Notes: generated by a model from the sequence alone, not told the origin. 51,713 nt of DNA from Colwellia sp. (GCA_026196955.1 JAPHTO010000130.1:1-51713), one strand, 5' to 3'; positions 26,255-36,318 are shown, numbered from the stretch's first letter. A program made the numbers and translations.

Positions 26255-27532
26255 CTACCCCTGACTAGCAGCTAATGCTTGGTCAAGATCAGCAATGATA
26301 TCGTCAATATGCTCTATACCAATAGACAAACGTACCATCTCCTTGCTTACTCCTGCTTTGGCTAACTCTTGCGCATTAAGTTGTCGGTGAGTCGTCGAAG
26401 CAGGATGACATGCTAATGATTTAGCATCACCAATATTGACTAGGCGCACAATTAAGTTCAGCGCATCGATAAATTTAGCCCCTGCCTGCTCACCACCTTT
26501 AATACCAAAACTTAAGATGCCGCTGCTCCCTTGAGGTAAGTATTTTTGCGCTAGGGCATAATCGCTTGACGTTTCTAAGCCAGAGTAATTAACCCAAGAG
26601 ACATTGTCGTGTTGAGCTAAATACTGCGCTACACGCTGACTATTGAAGCAATGGCGCTCCATTCGAAGTGGTAGTGTTTCAATGCCTTGTAAAATCAAAA
26701 ATACATTCATCGGGGAGATAGCAGCGCCCATATTTCTTAGCGGAACTACCCGCGCTCTAGCAATAAAAGCGGCTGCGCCAAACGTTTCCGTGTAACTTAC
26801 ACCATGATAAGACGGATCTGGCAAATTTAATTGCGCAAAACGCGCTTTGTTTTCACTCCAAGGAAAATTACCTGAATCAACAATAATGCCGCCAATAGAC
26901 GTACCGTGACCACCAATATATTTAGTTAAAGAGTGCACGACAATATCAGCACCATGCTCAAACGGGCGACACAATGCAGGACTAGCAACGGTATTATCAA
27001 CAACTAACGGCACACCATGCTTATGGGCAATTTCTGCCATTTTTTCTAAGTCAGCGATATTGCCTGATGGGTTACCAATAGTTTCACAAAAAACGGCTTT
27101 GGTATTTTCATCAATTAAGCTTTCTAATGCCGCAAAATCATCATGACTTGCAAATCTCACTTCAATACCCTGTTGTGGCAAAGTATGGGCAAATAAATTA
27201 TAAGTGCCACCATATAATTTATTGATGCTAACTATATTGTCGCCAACTTTAGCTAAGGTTTGAATAGTCGCGGTTATTGCTGCCATACCAGAGGCAAGCG
27301 CTAACGCAGCAATACCACCTTCAAGCTCAGCAACTCTTTGCTCTAACACGGCCTGAGTTGGGTTGCCAATGCGAGTATAAATATTACCTTCAACTTTTAA
27401 GTCAAAAAGATCCGCACCATGTTGAGTGTCATCAAAAGCATAACTCGTGGTTTGATATATAGGAACAGCAACGGCCTTGCTGGTTTGCTCTGGCGTATAG
27501 CCACCGTGAATGGCTGTGGTTTCTTTGCGCAT
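26255..27532 (-). CDS. metY: O-acetylhomoserine aminocarboxypropyltransferase (sulfhydrylase)
   Basis: A 425-residue pyridoxal-phosphate enzyme of the Cys/Met metabolism family, making homocysteine from O-acetylhomoserine and sulfide. Motifs: [60 protein letters not shown], and the cofactor lysine in [12 protein letters not shown]. The length and the insertion [25 protein letters not shown] are typical of MetY rather than MetB/MetZ. I start at the ATG at 27532, which gives the family N-terminus [11 protein letters not shown]. It converges on queF, four bases apart. Confidence 0.9.
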   Translation of the reverse strand: MRKETTAIHGGYTPEQTSKAVAVPIYQTTSYAFDDTQHGADLFDLKVEGNIYTRIGNPTQAVLEQRVAELEGGIAALALASGMAAITATIQTLAKVGDNIVSINKLYGGTYNLFAHTLPQQGIEVRFASHDDFAALESLIDENTKAVFCETIGNPSGNIADLEKMAEIAHKHGVPLVVDNTVASPALCRPFEHGADIVVHSLTKYIGGHGTSIGGIIVDSGNFPWSENKARFAQLNLPDPSYHGVSYTETFGAAAFIARARVVPLRNMGAAISPMNVFLILQGIETLPLRMERHCFNSQRVAQYLAQHDNVSWVNYSGLETSSDYALAQKYLPQGSSGILSFGIKGGEQAGAKFIDALNLIVRLVNIGDAKSLACHPASTTHRQLNAQELAKAGVSKEMVRLSIGIEHIDDIIADLDQALAASQG

Positions 27533-27657
27533 AATAATGTCCAAGGTAAGTAAATAACTCATCTTAGCCAATAACACACAAAATCAATAAGATAAAAAAA
27601 TGCTTGAGCTAACTTATTTGGTTATATAGCCAAAAAAGCTAGCTCACCTCTAAAAAA

Positions 27658-29478
27658 TTATTTACCTTTCTTTTTTGGAAAATCGATACCTGTCCACTGC
27701 TTGAAGAATGCTTGTTGTGTTTTTGTCGCATTTTTCATTGGCACAATTTTCAATTTATTTTTAGGTTTTTCACCAAGAATAATCATACGTGTAACTAACT
27801 CATCACGACGGAAAAATGTAACACTCATACGACTTTTAGGCTTAAAGTTTTTCATACGCGCTGTTAAATCTTTATCGCTCATACGCAAACCATCAACCGC
27901 AACAATTACATCTTCAATGGTCAATCCAGCTTGCCAAGCTGGGCTATTTTTCTCCACACTGACAATCTGTAAACCATTAGTCACTGGCTTGGTTGTAAGT
28001 CCTGCCCAAGCTTGCTGCTTAATTTCTTTCTCATCTCCGTAGGACATTTCCAAACCCGCCTTGGCGAGTAACTTAGCAAAATCTACCTCAGCATAACCAT
28101 GCACATTTTCTTGCCACCAACTAGCATAATCATCATTAGTGACTTCTTTTAACACGGCGAGCAAATCATCTTCATCAAAGCTTTTAGGGATTTTATAGTT
28201 TTGATACAAGATGTTATGAACGTCACGATAACTTTTTTCAAGTTTTGTTTTTTCAATAATTGAAAAATCTAACAACCAAGAAACTAAAAAGCCTTCAGAA
28301 TAGATATTAACGCTGTGGTTTTTATCGTAATCACCGCCCTCCTCCAACCATTTATCAAAACTTCCCTGTGCAATCGTTTGACTTTGTCTACCGGGTTTAT
28401 GCAAATAACCAGTAATACGTTTTGCGAGGCTTTCTAAAAACTCTTTGCTCGACATTAACTCACCGCGCAATAATAAATGATTTTGCAAGTAACTGGTTGA
28501 ACCTTCACTTAACCAAAGTAATGTAGAGTAATTCTCTTGCTGATAATTATATGGAACTAGCCCTTTAGGACGATATTGTTTTACATTCCAAGTATGAACA
28601 AATTCATGAGCGGCCGTTGAGATAAACCTTAAGTAATCTTTTCTGTCTGAAAATTTAAAACGTGAGGTTTGAATAATGGTTGAATTTAAGTGCTCTGTAG
28701 CCCCTCTAGCACCACTGGTTGCATGCACCATAAACACATACCGTTTAAAAGGATAATCTTGCCAAATATGCTTGCTTTGCTTAACTAAAACCTTTAAATC
28801 AGCCAGCATTTTTGCGCTGTCATAATTGCCCTTCCCCCAAATAACTAGCTCATAGTCGAGTCCTTCAACAGTAAACTTATGATGCTCGTTAATACCTGTT
28901 TCTATTGGAGAGTCGACCAATACATCATAATTTTTAGCGATGAATTGGTGACTGTTATCGCCTGCGTCTAAACCTGAAACACTGCGCCAAGTAGCTGGAA
29001 CAGCTAAATCAATCACATAGTTATGATCACGGGTAATATCGCTATACATCACCACTGTCGATGCATCGATAAAGGCATGGCTATCATCAATATGCCTAGT
29101 TCGTTGACCTAATTGGTTAGCATACACTTGGTAACTAATGATGACCTGTTTATGCAGGGTATCACTCACTTGCCAACTATCTTTGTTCACTTTTTCCCAA
29201 GGTAATTTATTGCCTTTACCATCAACGGCAGAAAAATCACGAATGCCATTGGCGAGGTTTATTATTTCATAACGACCTGTTCGCCATGTAGGTAATTGAA
29301 ATACCGCTTTTTGTTCGGCATAATTATCATAAGTCAATGTTATCTTTGCATAATGATGTTGAGGCTCCTCAATGCTGATAGCAACTGAAACTCGGGATTC
29401 AGCAATCGCTAATGAACTCACAAAAAACGATGCAACAATACTTAATAATGGCAAAATAAAACGCGATATTTTAGTCAT
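27658..29478 (-). CDS. M61-family metallopeptidase with PDZ domain
   Basis: A 606-residue exported peptidase. A signal peptide covers about residues 1-27 (LPLLSIVASFFVSSLAIAES). The zinc motif is HEFVH (291-295), followed by TWNVKQYRPKGLVPY, as in glycyl aminopeptidase-type M61 enzymes; GATEH (259-263) is also typical. A PDZ domain occupies about 495-575 (GLQIVSVEKNSPAWQAGLTIEDVIVAVDG). Likely periplasmic; substrate unknown. Confidence 0.93.
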   Translation of the reverse strand: MTKISRFILPLLSIVASFFVSSLAIAESRVSVAISIEEPQHHYAKITLTYDNYAEQKAVFQLPTWRTGRYEIINLANGIRDFSAVDGKGNKLPWEKVNKDSWQVSDTLHKQVIISYQVYANQLGQRTRHIDDSHAFIDASTVVMYSDITRDHNYVIDLAVPATWRSVSGLDAGDNSHQFIAKNYDVLVDSPIETGINEHHKFTVEGLDYELVIWGKGNYDSAKMLADLKVLVKQSKHIWQDYPFKRYVFMVHATSGARGATEHLNSTIIQTSRFKFSDRKDYLRFISTAAHEFVHTWNVKQYRPKGLVPYNYQQENYSTLLWLSEGSTSYLQNHLLLRGELMSSKEFLESLAKRITGYLHKPGRQSQTIAQGSFDKWLEEGGDYDKNHSVNIYSEGFLVSWLLDFSIIEKTKLEKSYRDVHNILYQNYKIPKSFDEDDLLAVLKEVTNDDYASWWQENVHGYAEVDFAKLLAKAGLEMSYGDEKEIKQQAWAGLTTKPVTNGLQIVSVEKNSPAWQAGLTIEDVIVAVDGLRMSDKDLTARMKNFKPKSRMSVTFFRRDELVTRMIILGEKPKNKLKIVPMKNATKTQQAFFKQWTGIDFPKKKGK

Positions 29479-29705
29479 CTTTAACTAAACTTCCTTTAGA
29501 AAAATTAATTGGGTTGCTATAGTTTACCCAGTTAGCGTAATTTATACCAAGATAGTTTGATGTAGGTAAAAAAAAGCAAAAAAATTGGGGTATTTTTGAC
29601 AATACTAACTAACAATAGCTTTAATTATGTTGTAAGTTACTCTAGAAGGTTGCGGAGGCACGTTTCTTTCTACAGAAAATTATCGAATAAGGATTTGCAT
29701 TTTAT

Positions 29706-31319
29706 ATGAATACCAAAACTGTTGCTGCTGATCAGATGAAAGCGTTAAAAAGCAAGCTTAATGCGGCAATAGAATCTAGGGCATCGCTTGAAGAAGACTT
29801 TACAGCGCAATCAAGTATGCTTATTCAGTTTATTAACAAATTATCTCATGTTTCAAAGGGATTAAACTTAGAGTTAGATAATCGCTTGGCTCAACTAAGA
29901 GCATTACTAAGCAAGTCTGCGCCAATCTCTGAAATTGAAAATAAAATCGCTGAAATTTCTAAGCTATTACAACGTCATGCTATTACGAATGAGCAAAGCA
30001 TAACCAAGGCTCATCAACAATTTAAAGAGGCAGGAAAAAGCTTACAAAAAATTAATGGCCTTTCCGATGATCTTCGCCGGAAATTACGTTCATTATTAAA
30101 TGAATCCCAGAGTACTAAAGATAATCTTGCCCAATATATTCCCCTATTTTCTCAACTGTTAGAGTTTTATGATTTTTCTCTAAAATCTAAAAGTGACATC
30201 CCTAAAGGGGGCTTGCTTGGCGCTCAACAAAAAAACACTCCCGAAGCTGGAGCAGGCACTAATAAGGATGAAAACACTCAGGTTAATGCTTTATTAATCG
30301 AAAAAATAACGGCTTGTTTGAGTAAGTTACAGCTATCAACACAGCACACAAAAGAACTGCTAGCACTGAATAAAAAGCTTGTTAACGATAAGTCTAGTGA
30401 CGATGTATTACAGCATTTTATCGAAATTTTTGATGTTATTGTTGCTGACTTACGTGACGAGCGTGATAGCGCCAAAACTTTTTTAACAACCCTGAGTGAT
30501 ACGTTAACAACAGTACAAAGCGCCGTTAAAAAGACATTAGTCACGTGTCAGAAGTCACAAGTTGCTAACGATAAAATCAATTCAAAACTTCAAAGTCAAC
30601 TACTTGATATGACTAGCACAGTGAAAAAGGCTATGTCTTTGGAGCAAGTAAGAATTGATATTAACTCAAAACTTCAAAACATTGCTTCCACTTTAGAGCA
30701 AAAATCAAGTCTTGAGCAACAAGGACAACAATCGCTTGCCAGTCAATTAGATGAAATGGCTTCAAAAGTTAAAAAACTAGAAGTCCAAAGTCGAGCATTT
30801 GAAGATAAACTAGCAGAGCAGCAGCGAAAAAGCATGCAAGATGCACTAACTAAGTTGAGCAACCGAGCTGCTTTTGATGACTACTTCACAAAAGCCATGG
30901 TTCGTTTTCACCATCAGCCTTATGAACTTGCGTTAGTTGTCATGGATATCGATAATTTTAAGAAAATCAATGACACATATGGCCATACCGCGGGGGATAA
31001 AACCCTACAAGTTATTGCCAATACCATACAAAAGAAAGTGTCGGACAATGCTTTTGTTGCGCGTTATGGCGGTGAAGAGTTTGTGCTTATCTATGCTAAT
31101 ATCAATAAAGCGGCTCTAGTAAAAGAGTTAAATACATTAAATAAGCATATTGCCCGCTTACCTTTTAAATTTAAAAGCAATAAAGTTAGTATAACGTTAT
31201 CGATGGGAGTTACTCATATTAAAAATGACGACAATATTCATATTGCTTTTGAGCGTGCCGATGAAGCTATGTATCAAGCCAAAGCCCAAGGAAAGAATCA
31301 AGTTATCTATCAACAATAG
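29706..31319 (+). CDS. Diguanylate cyclase with long coiled-coil N-terminus
   Basis: A 537-residue cytoplasmic protein. Residues 1-380 are helical and rich in Gln, Ser, Lys and Leu, with long coiled-coil stretches and no membrane segment. Residues about 380-537 are a GGDEF domain (DALTKLSNRAAFDDYF, VMDIDNFKKINDTYGHTAGD) with the active-site form GGEEF at 455-459. The four residues at the I-site position are SDNA instead of RxxD, so feedback inhibition through that site is not expected, unlike the other cyclase in this window. It precedes ppnN by 35 bp on the same strand and may be cotranscribed. Confidence 0.93.
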   Translation: MNTKTVAADQMKALKSKLNAAIESRASLEEDFTAQSSMLIQFINKLSHVSKGLNLELDNRLAQLRALLSKSAPISEIENKIAEISKLLQRHAITNEQSITKAHQQFKEAGKSLQKINGLSDDLRRKLRSLLNESQSTKDNLAQYIPLFSQLLEFYDFSLKSKSDIPKGGLLGAQQKNTPEAGAGTNKDENTQVNALLIEKITACLSKLQLSTQHTKELLALNKKLVNDKSSDDVLQHFIEIFDVIVADLRDERDSAKTFLTTLSDTLTTVQSAVKKTLVTCQKSQVANDKINSKLQSQLLDMTSTVKKAMSLEQVRIDINSKLQNIASTLEQKSSLEQQGQQSLASQLDEMASKVKKLEVQSRAFEDKLAEQQRKSMQDALTKLSNRAAFDDYFTKAMVRFHHQPYELALVVMDIDNFKKINDTYGHTAGDKTLQVIANTIQKKVSDNAFVARYGGEEFVLIYANINKAALVKELNTLNKHIARLPFKFKSNKVSITLSMGVTHIKNDDNIHIAFERADEAMYQAKAQGKNQVIYQQ

Positions 31320-31354
31320 ACATTCACCCAAAACCAACCTAAAAGGATGCCGTT

Positions 31355-32701
31355 ATGCATACTCAGCTTAACCCCGTTGGTACAATGAACATACTCTCAC
31401 AAGCTGAAGTTGATCAACTTCAGCAATCATCTACCAGTGAGCTTTATAATTTATACCGAAACTGTTCATTAGCCGTACTTAATGCCGGCAGCCACTCTGA
31501 TGATGCAGAAGTTATCTATCAACAACATAAAGATTTCAGCATTCAGGTATTGCGTCGAGAGCGAGGGGTTAAAATTGATCTTGAGAACCCTCCCGAGCAT
31601 GCGTTTGTCGATGGCAAAATAATTCGTGGTATTAGAGAGCATTTATCCGCTGTTTTACGCGATATATTATTCATTAACAATCGCTATCAAAATATGCACT
31701 GTATACCCGATACTTTAACCGATGCTACCTTTGGCATATTACGAAATGCCAATGCTATTTTACCCGAGACAGAGCCTCGTTTAGTGACTTGTTGGGGCGG
31801 TCATTCGATAAAACATAATGAATACAAATACACCAAGGCTGTAGGTTATGAGCTTGGTCTTCGTAATTTCAACATCTGCACTGGCTGTGGCCCAGGCGCG
31901 ATGAAGGGGCCAATGAAAGGTGCCACAATAGGTCACGCAAAACAGCGTAATAAAACCGGCAGATACATAGGGCTAACAGAGCCAAGCATTATTGCAGCCG
32001 AGCCTCCTAATGCCATTGTAAATGAATTAGTTATTATGCCTGATATAGAAAAGCGATTAGAGGCGTTTGTACGCATGTCTCATGGCCTGATAATCTTCCC
32101 TGGTGGCGCGGGAACAGCAGAAGAGTTGCTCTATATTTTAGGCATATTGCTCAATGAAAAAAATAAAAGCCAAATTTTGCCTATCATATTAACGGGTCCA
32201 AGCAGTGCTAGCGATTACTTTGCAGAGATAGATGCCTTTATTGGCGCAACACTCGGAGCAGAAGCGCAGCAATTATATAAAATCATCATCGATGATGCTG
32301 AACAAGTGGCAAAAGCGATGAGCAAAGGGTTGGCACAAGTATTAGCGAATCGCAAAAAAACAGGTGATGCTTTTCATTTTAATTGGTCACTGGAAATAAA
32401 TGAGGACTTTCAACAGCCATTCGAACCAAGCCATGAAAATATGTTCGCACTTAATATCAGTTATGAATTATCCACTGCTGAATTAGCCGCTAATTTACGC
32501 CGAATTTTTTCTGGTATTGTAGCAGGTAATGTCAAATCTGGTGGCATTAAGGCCATTCGCCAGCATGGCCCTTTTAAAATATCTGGTGATAAAAAGATCA
32601 TGAATTTAATGGATAAGTTACTCGCTTCTTTTGTGAGTCAGCAGCGCATGAAGTTACCGGGTAGTGATTATATTCCTTGCTATCAGGTAATAGAGGAATA
32701 A
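31355..32701 (+). CDS. ppnN: Pyrimidine/purine nucleotide 5'-monophosphate nucleosidase
   Basis: A 448-residue PpnN (YgdH) that hydrolyses nucleoside monophosphates to base and ribose 5-phosphate; the E. coli enzyme is stimulated by (p)ppGpp. The N-terminal domain matches closely ([54 protein letters not shown]). The LOG-type active site is present ([36 protein letters not shown]). The neighbouring xni and the syd-queF group parallel the E. coli arrangement. Confidence 0.96.
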   Translation: MHTQLNPVGTMNILSQAEVDQLQQSSTSELYNLYRNCSLAVLNAGSHSDDAEVIYQQHKDFSIQVLRRERGVKIDLENPPEHAFVDGKIIRGIREHLSAVLRDILFINNRYQNMHCIPDTLTDATFGILRNANAILPETEPRLVTCWGGHSIKHNEYKYTKAVGYELGLRNFNICTGCGPGAMKGPMKGATIGHAKQRNKTGRYIGLTEPSIIAAEPPNAIVNELVIMPDIEKRLEAFVRMSHGLIIFPGGAGTAEELLYILGILLNEKNKSQILPIILTGPSSASDYFAEIDAFIGATLGAEAQQLYKIIIDDAEQVAKAMSKGLAQVLANRKKTGDAFHFNWSLEINEDFQQPFEPSHENMFALNISYELSTAELAANLRRIFSGIVAGNVKSGGIKAIRQHGPFKISGDKKIMNLMDKLLASFVSQQRMKLPGSDYIPCYQVIEE

Positions 32702-32704
32702 TCA

Positions 32705-33598
32705 GTGGCTGTGCATTTAGTATTAATAGATGCTTTGAATCTAATTCGGCGTATATATGCCGTGCAAGAGCGTCCGTTTGTACAAACCAAGCAGCAAGCT
32801 GAAGATGAGTTGTCAGAAAAAACTCAGCAACAAGTAGTATTCAACACGCAAAATGCCTGCGTTAATGCAGTAGATAAAATATTAAGTTTGCAATTACCCA
32901 GCCATGCACTTGCTGTCTTTGATAGTCAGCAACCTTGCTGGCGCTATGCCTTATATCCTGACTATAAAAAAGGCCGCAAAAAAATGCCCGCACATTTAGC
33001 TAAAAGCCTTAATGATATCCAAGATGCTTTTATGCAGCTTGGTGTTGACTCATTAGTATCAGAAGAGGATGAAGCTGATGATCTCATTGCGACACTAGCA
33101 ACAAAAATGGCGCTTCACGGCCAACAAGTCACTATCATCTCAACCGATAAAGGCTTTTTATCATTAATAAGCTCTCATATTCATGTTTATGACTATTTCA
33201 ATCGTCGCTACTTAGATGAACAACATGTTAAAAATAAATTTGATGTAAAACCTTCCCAGCTCATCGATTTATGGACTCTTACAGGTGATAGCACCAATAA
33301 AATCCCCGGAGTTGCAGGTATAGGGCAAGTAACTGCAGCCAGTTTATTGAATCAACATGGCTCTCTTAGCGCTATTATTAATAGCGATGAAATCAAACCT
33401 GCTATAAAAGATAAACTTAGCCAAAGCGAAGAGCAAATATCACTAAGCAGGAAATTACTCACTTTTAAACAAAATATTCCGCTCGGCTTTAACTTAAAAG
33501 ACATACGCTTACAAGATCAAGCTGTACATTTGCAAGAAAATGCCGCTGCAAACACAAAGTTACAAATGGAAGCGAACAAAAATCAGCAAATACTTTAA
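32705..33598 (+). CDS. xni: Flap endonuclease Xni
   Basis: A 297-residue structure-specific nuclease related to the 5' nuclease domain of DNA polymerase I. Motifs: HLVLIDALNLIRRIYAVQERP, AVFDSQQPCWRYALYPDYKKGRKKMP, EEDEADDLIATLA with its acidic metal ligands, ISTDKGFLSLIS and TGDSTNKIPGVAGIGQVTAASLL (helix-hairpin-helix). It is about 45 residues longer than E. coli Xni, with extra residues at 25-45 and a Gln/Asn-rich tail. GTG start with AGAGGA seven bases upstream, four bases after ppnN. Confidence 0.94.
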   Translation: MAVHLVLIDALNLIRRIYAVQERPFVQTKQQAEDELSEKTQQQVVFNTQNACVNAVDKILSLQLPSHALAVFDSQQPCWRYALYPDYKKGRKKMPAHLAKSLNDIQDAFMQLGVDSLVSEEDEADDLIATLATKMALHGQQVTIISTDKGFLSLISSHIHVYDYFNRRYLDEQHVKNKFDVKPSQLIDLWTLTGDSTNKIPGVAGIGQVTAASLLNQHGSLSAIINSDEIKPAIKDKLSQSEEQISLSRKLLTFKQNIPLGFNLKDIRLQDQAVHLQENAAANTKLQMEANKNQQIL

Positions 33599-33661
33599 AC
33601 TCACTTTATAACTGGTTATTATTCTTATCGGTTTAATTTGCTCCTTTTTCTAGAGACACAT

Positions 33662-34087
33662 ATGAACAAAAAAGTAATTACTCGTATTCTCCTTGCTTTA
33701 GCCGCTTATGGCGTTTTTGTTGTTTTGGTACTGTTTTTTTATGATGACAGCCCAGATAAAATGAGATGGGAAGACAGAGAAGCATATAATCGTCAATTTA
33801 TTGCTAAGCTAAAAATTGAACACTTTACTTTTGAACAAGCCCTTGAGCAATTAGGTAGCCCTGATATAACGGAAGCAAGAAAAGTTGCTGACGATAGTTT
33901 TCAAGTCATGTTTTACCGAACCCAACATGTTAAATCTGACGGAATCACCACACAAGACGAGTGCACCTTTTTATTATTTATTAATGGCGTACTTAAAGAA
34001 ATTGGTTTAGGTGATAACTACCCTAAAGATTGGAAAATTATCAATAACCACCAAACACAAAAAACAACCTCTGCCACTATAGACTAA
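33662..34087 (+). CDS. DUF3192 protein, membrane-anchored paralogue
   Basis: A 141-residue protein. The N-terminus is one uncleaved-looking membrane helix (ITRILLALAAYGVFVVLVLFFY) with no lipobox Cys. The rest is the DUF3192 pattern (HFTFEQALEQLGSPDITEARKVADDSFQVMFYRTQHVKSDGITTQDECTFLLFINGVLKEIGLG). It shares with the lipoprotein at 23834 the core YYRTQ/FYRTQ..DG.TT.DECTF. The ATG at 33662 is preferred over an upstream in-frame TTG. Function unknown. Confidence 0.85.
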   Translation: MNKKVITRILLALAAYGVFVVLVLFFYDDSPDKMRWEDREAYNRQFIAKLKIEHFTFEQALEQLGSPDITEARKVADDSFQVMFYRTQHVKSDGITTQDECTFLLFINGVLKEIGLGDNYPKDWKIINNHQTQKTTSATID

Positions 34088-34174
34088 AGTAACCTTGATG
34101 CAGTTAGCATTTACACCTAGTATTGTTTGTTAAACTATGTCCATTAAATTAAGAAGTTAATAATAAAAACTTTC

Positions 34175-34195
34175 AAGCTCGCTTACAGAGCTTTT
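34175..34195 (+). terminator. Weak hairpin terminator after the DUF3192 gene
   Basis: AAGCTC, 7-nt loop, GAGCTT followed by TT on the plus strand, about 90 bp after the stop codon. Short stem and short T run. Confidence 0.4.
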
Positions 34196-34354
34196 ACATG
34201 GTATAAAGCGCGGCATAAACGTACTAAGCAGACCACATAAACGCTTAAGCTACGTGCATTTTAGCCCCTGATTTAAAAAATTTAACGCTAATACAAACTT
34301 ATTCAAACTAGGCAATTTTGACTAGTGAACAATACAATTTACAAGGTGAAATAA

Positions 34355-35362
34355 ATGACTCAGCAAACGATTACTGTGATCCCCGGTGACGGCATTGGCC
34401 CAAGCATTATTGACGCAACTATCCAAGTTCTAGACAAGGCAGGTTGTAATTTTAATTATGAATTTGCTGATGCTGGCTTAACCGCTTTAGAAAACCATGG
34501 TGAATTAGTTCCCCAAGAAACCATGGATCTTATCGAAAAAAATAAAATCACTTTAAAAGGTCCATTAACCACGCCTGTTGGCGAAGGTTTTACTTCAATC
34601 AATGTCACTTTACGTAAGCAATTTAAATTATACGCCAACTTACGCCCTGTATTATCATTTAAAGGCACAAAAGCGCGCTACGACAACATAGATATCTTAA
34701 CTGTGCGTGAAAATACTCAAGGTATGTATTCAGGTGCAGGCCAAGTTGTTTCTGATGACGGCACTCAAGCAGAAGCAATGAGTATCATCACCCGTGAAGG
34801 TGCAGAAAAGATATTAACCTTTGCTTATGAAACAGCACGCAAAGAAGGTCGTAAAAAAGTGACCGCTGTTCACAAAGCTAACATTTTAAAATCTACTTCA
34901 GGTTTATTCTTAAAAGTGGCGCGTGAAGTTGCAGCGCGTTACCCTGAAATTGAATCAACAGAAATGATTGTTGATAACTGTTGTATGCAGCTTGTTATGA
35001 ACCCTGAGCAATTTGACGTTATTGTAACAACTAACCTTTTCGGTGATATTTTATCAGACTTATGTGCTGGTTTAGTGGGTGGTTTAGGTATGGCGCCGGG
35101 CGCAAACATCGGTGAAGATTGCGCTATTTTTGAAGCGGTTCACGGTAGTGCTCCTGATATTGCGGGTAAAAACCTAGCCAACCCAACATCAGTAATTTTA
35201 GCTGCACTACAAATGCTTGAATACCTTGAAATGGGTGATAAAGCTGAAAAAATCAGAAATGCGTTAATTGATGTTATTGCTAGTGGCGATCGCACTACCC
35301 GTGATTTAGGTGGTACACATGGTACAACTGACTTCACTGAAGCATTATTAGATAGATTATAA
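34355..35362 (+). CDS. Isocitrate dehydrogenase, NAD-type (335 residues)
   Basis: A beta-decarboxylating dehydrogenase. Substrate residues fit isocitrate: Ser81 in GFTSINVTLRKQF, with Arg87, Arg97 and Arg118, Tyr125 and Lys174. Metal ligands are Asp207, Asp231 and Asp235 (NLFGDILSDL). The coenzyme loop reads HGSAPDIAGKNLANP; Asp268-Ile269 there marks NAD+ rather than NADP+ use. This is the short, mitochondrial-like form, not the 416-residue NADP enzyme of E. coli. No leuCD or tartrate genes adjoin, so isopropylmalate dehydrogenase is unlikely. AAGGTG precedes the ATG. Confidence 0.9.
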   Translation: MTQQTITVIPGDGIGPSIIDATIQVLDKAGCNFNYEFADAGLTALENHGELVPQETMDLIEKNKITLKGPLTTPVGEGFTSINVTLRKQFKLYANLRPVLSFKGTKARYDNIDILTVRENTQGMYSGAGQVVSDDGTQAEAMSIITREGAEKILTFAYETARKEGRKKVTAVHKANILKSTSGLFLKVAREVAARYPEIESTEMIVDNCCMQLVMNPEQFDVIVTTNLFGDILSDLCAGLVGGLGMAPGANIGEDCAIFEAVHGSAPDIAGKNLANPTSVILAALQMLEYLEMGDKAEKIRNALIDVIASGDRTTRDLGGTHGTTDFTEALLDRL

Positions 35363-35378
35363 GTAAAAGATCAAGATT

Positions 35379-35408
35379 AAGTAGCAAGTCACAACTGACT
35401 TGCTACTT
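35379..35408. terminator. Bidirectional hairpin between IDH and rsuA
   Basis: A 13-bp perfect stem AAGTAGCAAGTCA / TGACTTGCTACTT with loop CAAC between two convergent genes. T runs are poor on both sides, but position and stem strength suggest termination for both. Confidence 0.65.
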
Positions 35409-35430
35409 GTTAAAACGGTAAACATTATTT

Positions 35431-36174
35431 CTAGTTAAATAAAGCAACTTCCTCTGCTGTTAACTCACGCCACTCTCCGGCTGATAAGTCAGCAAGTTTT
35501 ATCTCTCCAATTTGTTCACGGTGCAAACCAACGACCCTATTACCAACAGCTGCAAACATACGCTTAACTTGATGATATTTACCTTCGGTGATAGTTAATA
35601 ACACTTCATTTGCTCGATTATCAACATTAATGTTTGAAGTATCATTGTCCGTATCCGTGACTATTTCTAAAACAGCAGGTCGTGTAAGCGATGATTCACC
35701 TTGCAGTTGAATACCTTGGGTAAAGTGCTCAATTAACGCTTCAGCCTTTTCTGTAGGGATAGCATCTCTAAGCCAAACACGATAAACCTTTTTACAGTCT
35801 TTTTTGGGCGAGATAACATTGTGGGACCATCTACCGTCGTCAGTGATCAACACTAAGCCAGTAGTGTCAGCGTCAAGTCGCCCGGCAATATGTAAATCAA
35901 ATGCCCTATCAACATCCAGAAAATGTAAAACAGAGGGATAGATCTCATCAACATTTGAGCAAATAGAGTCTGCCACTTTATGCAGCATAAAATATCGAGA
36001 AGTACGTGCTGTTAATGTTTGCCCATCAACCGTAATATCATTATTCTCATGTACTTGCATTGCTGGGTTTTTAGCGACTTCACCATTAACACGTACTTCT
36101 CCACTTTTGAGCAGTTTTTTTGCTTCATTACGTGTCAGTTCAGTGCTTTTACAAATAAATTTATCGAGGCGCAT
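35431..36174 (-). CDS. rsuA: 16S rRNA pseudouridine(516) synthase
   Basis: A 247-residue enzyme. The S4 domain is MRLDKFICKSTELTRNEAKKLLKSGEVRVNG, and the catalytic motif AGRLDADTTGLVLITDDG has Asp101, one off Asp102 of E. coli RsuA. KYHQVKRMFAAVGNRVVGLHR closes the active site. Length and spacing fit RsuA better than RluE. Monocistronic. Confidence 0.95.
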   Translation of the reverse strand: MRLDKFICKSTELTRNEAKKLLKSGEVRVNGEVAKNPAMQVHENNDITVDGQTLTARTSRYFMLHKVADSICSNVDEIYPSVLHFLDVDRAFDLHIAGRLDADTTGLVLITDDGRWSHNVISPKKDCKKVYRVWLRDAIPTEKAEALIEHFTQGIQLQGESSLTRPAVLEIVTDTDNDTSNINVDNRANEVLLTITEGKYHQVKRMFAAVGNRVVGLHREQIGEIKLADLSAGEWRELTAEEVALFN

Positions 36175-36270
36175 GCTAAAAGTTCTTATGGAAAATAATG
36201 CCGAGTATTATGCCTAGCAGATTTAAACAATCAATGTTTTTAGTAGGCGATTTTATCGCGATGAAAATAA

Positions 36271-36294
36271 AAATCCCGCACAAAGGCGGGATTT
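36271..36294 (-). terminator. Terminator of roxA
   Basis: AAATCCCGC, loop ACAAAG, GCGGGATTT with a T-rich tail (TTTTTATTTT) on the minus strand, 25 bp after the roxA stop. Confidence 0.9.
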
Positions 36295-36318
36295 ATTTGT
36301 TAATGCTTTATGCAAAAA

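Noticed and set aside
29479-29705. Possible c-di-GMP riboswitch upstream of the second diguanylate cyclase.
   Set aside because: No conserved riboswitch core is visible. TGGGT/ACCCA can pair near 29510-29530, but the stem is short and isolated.
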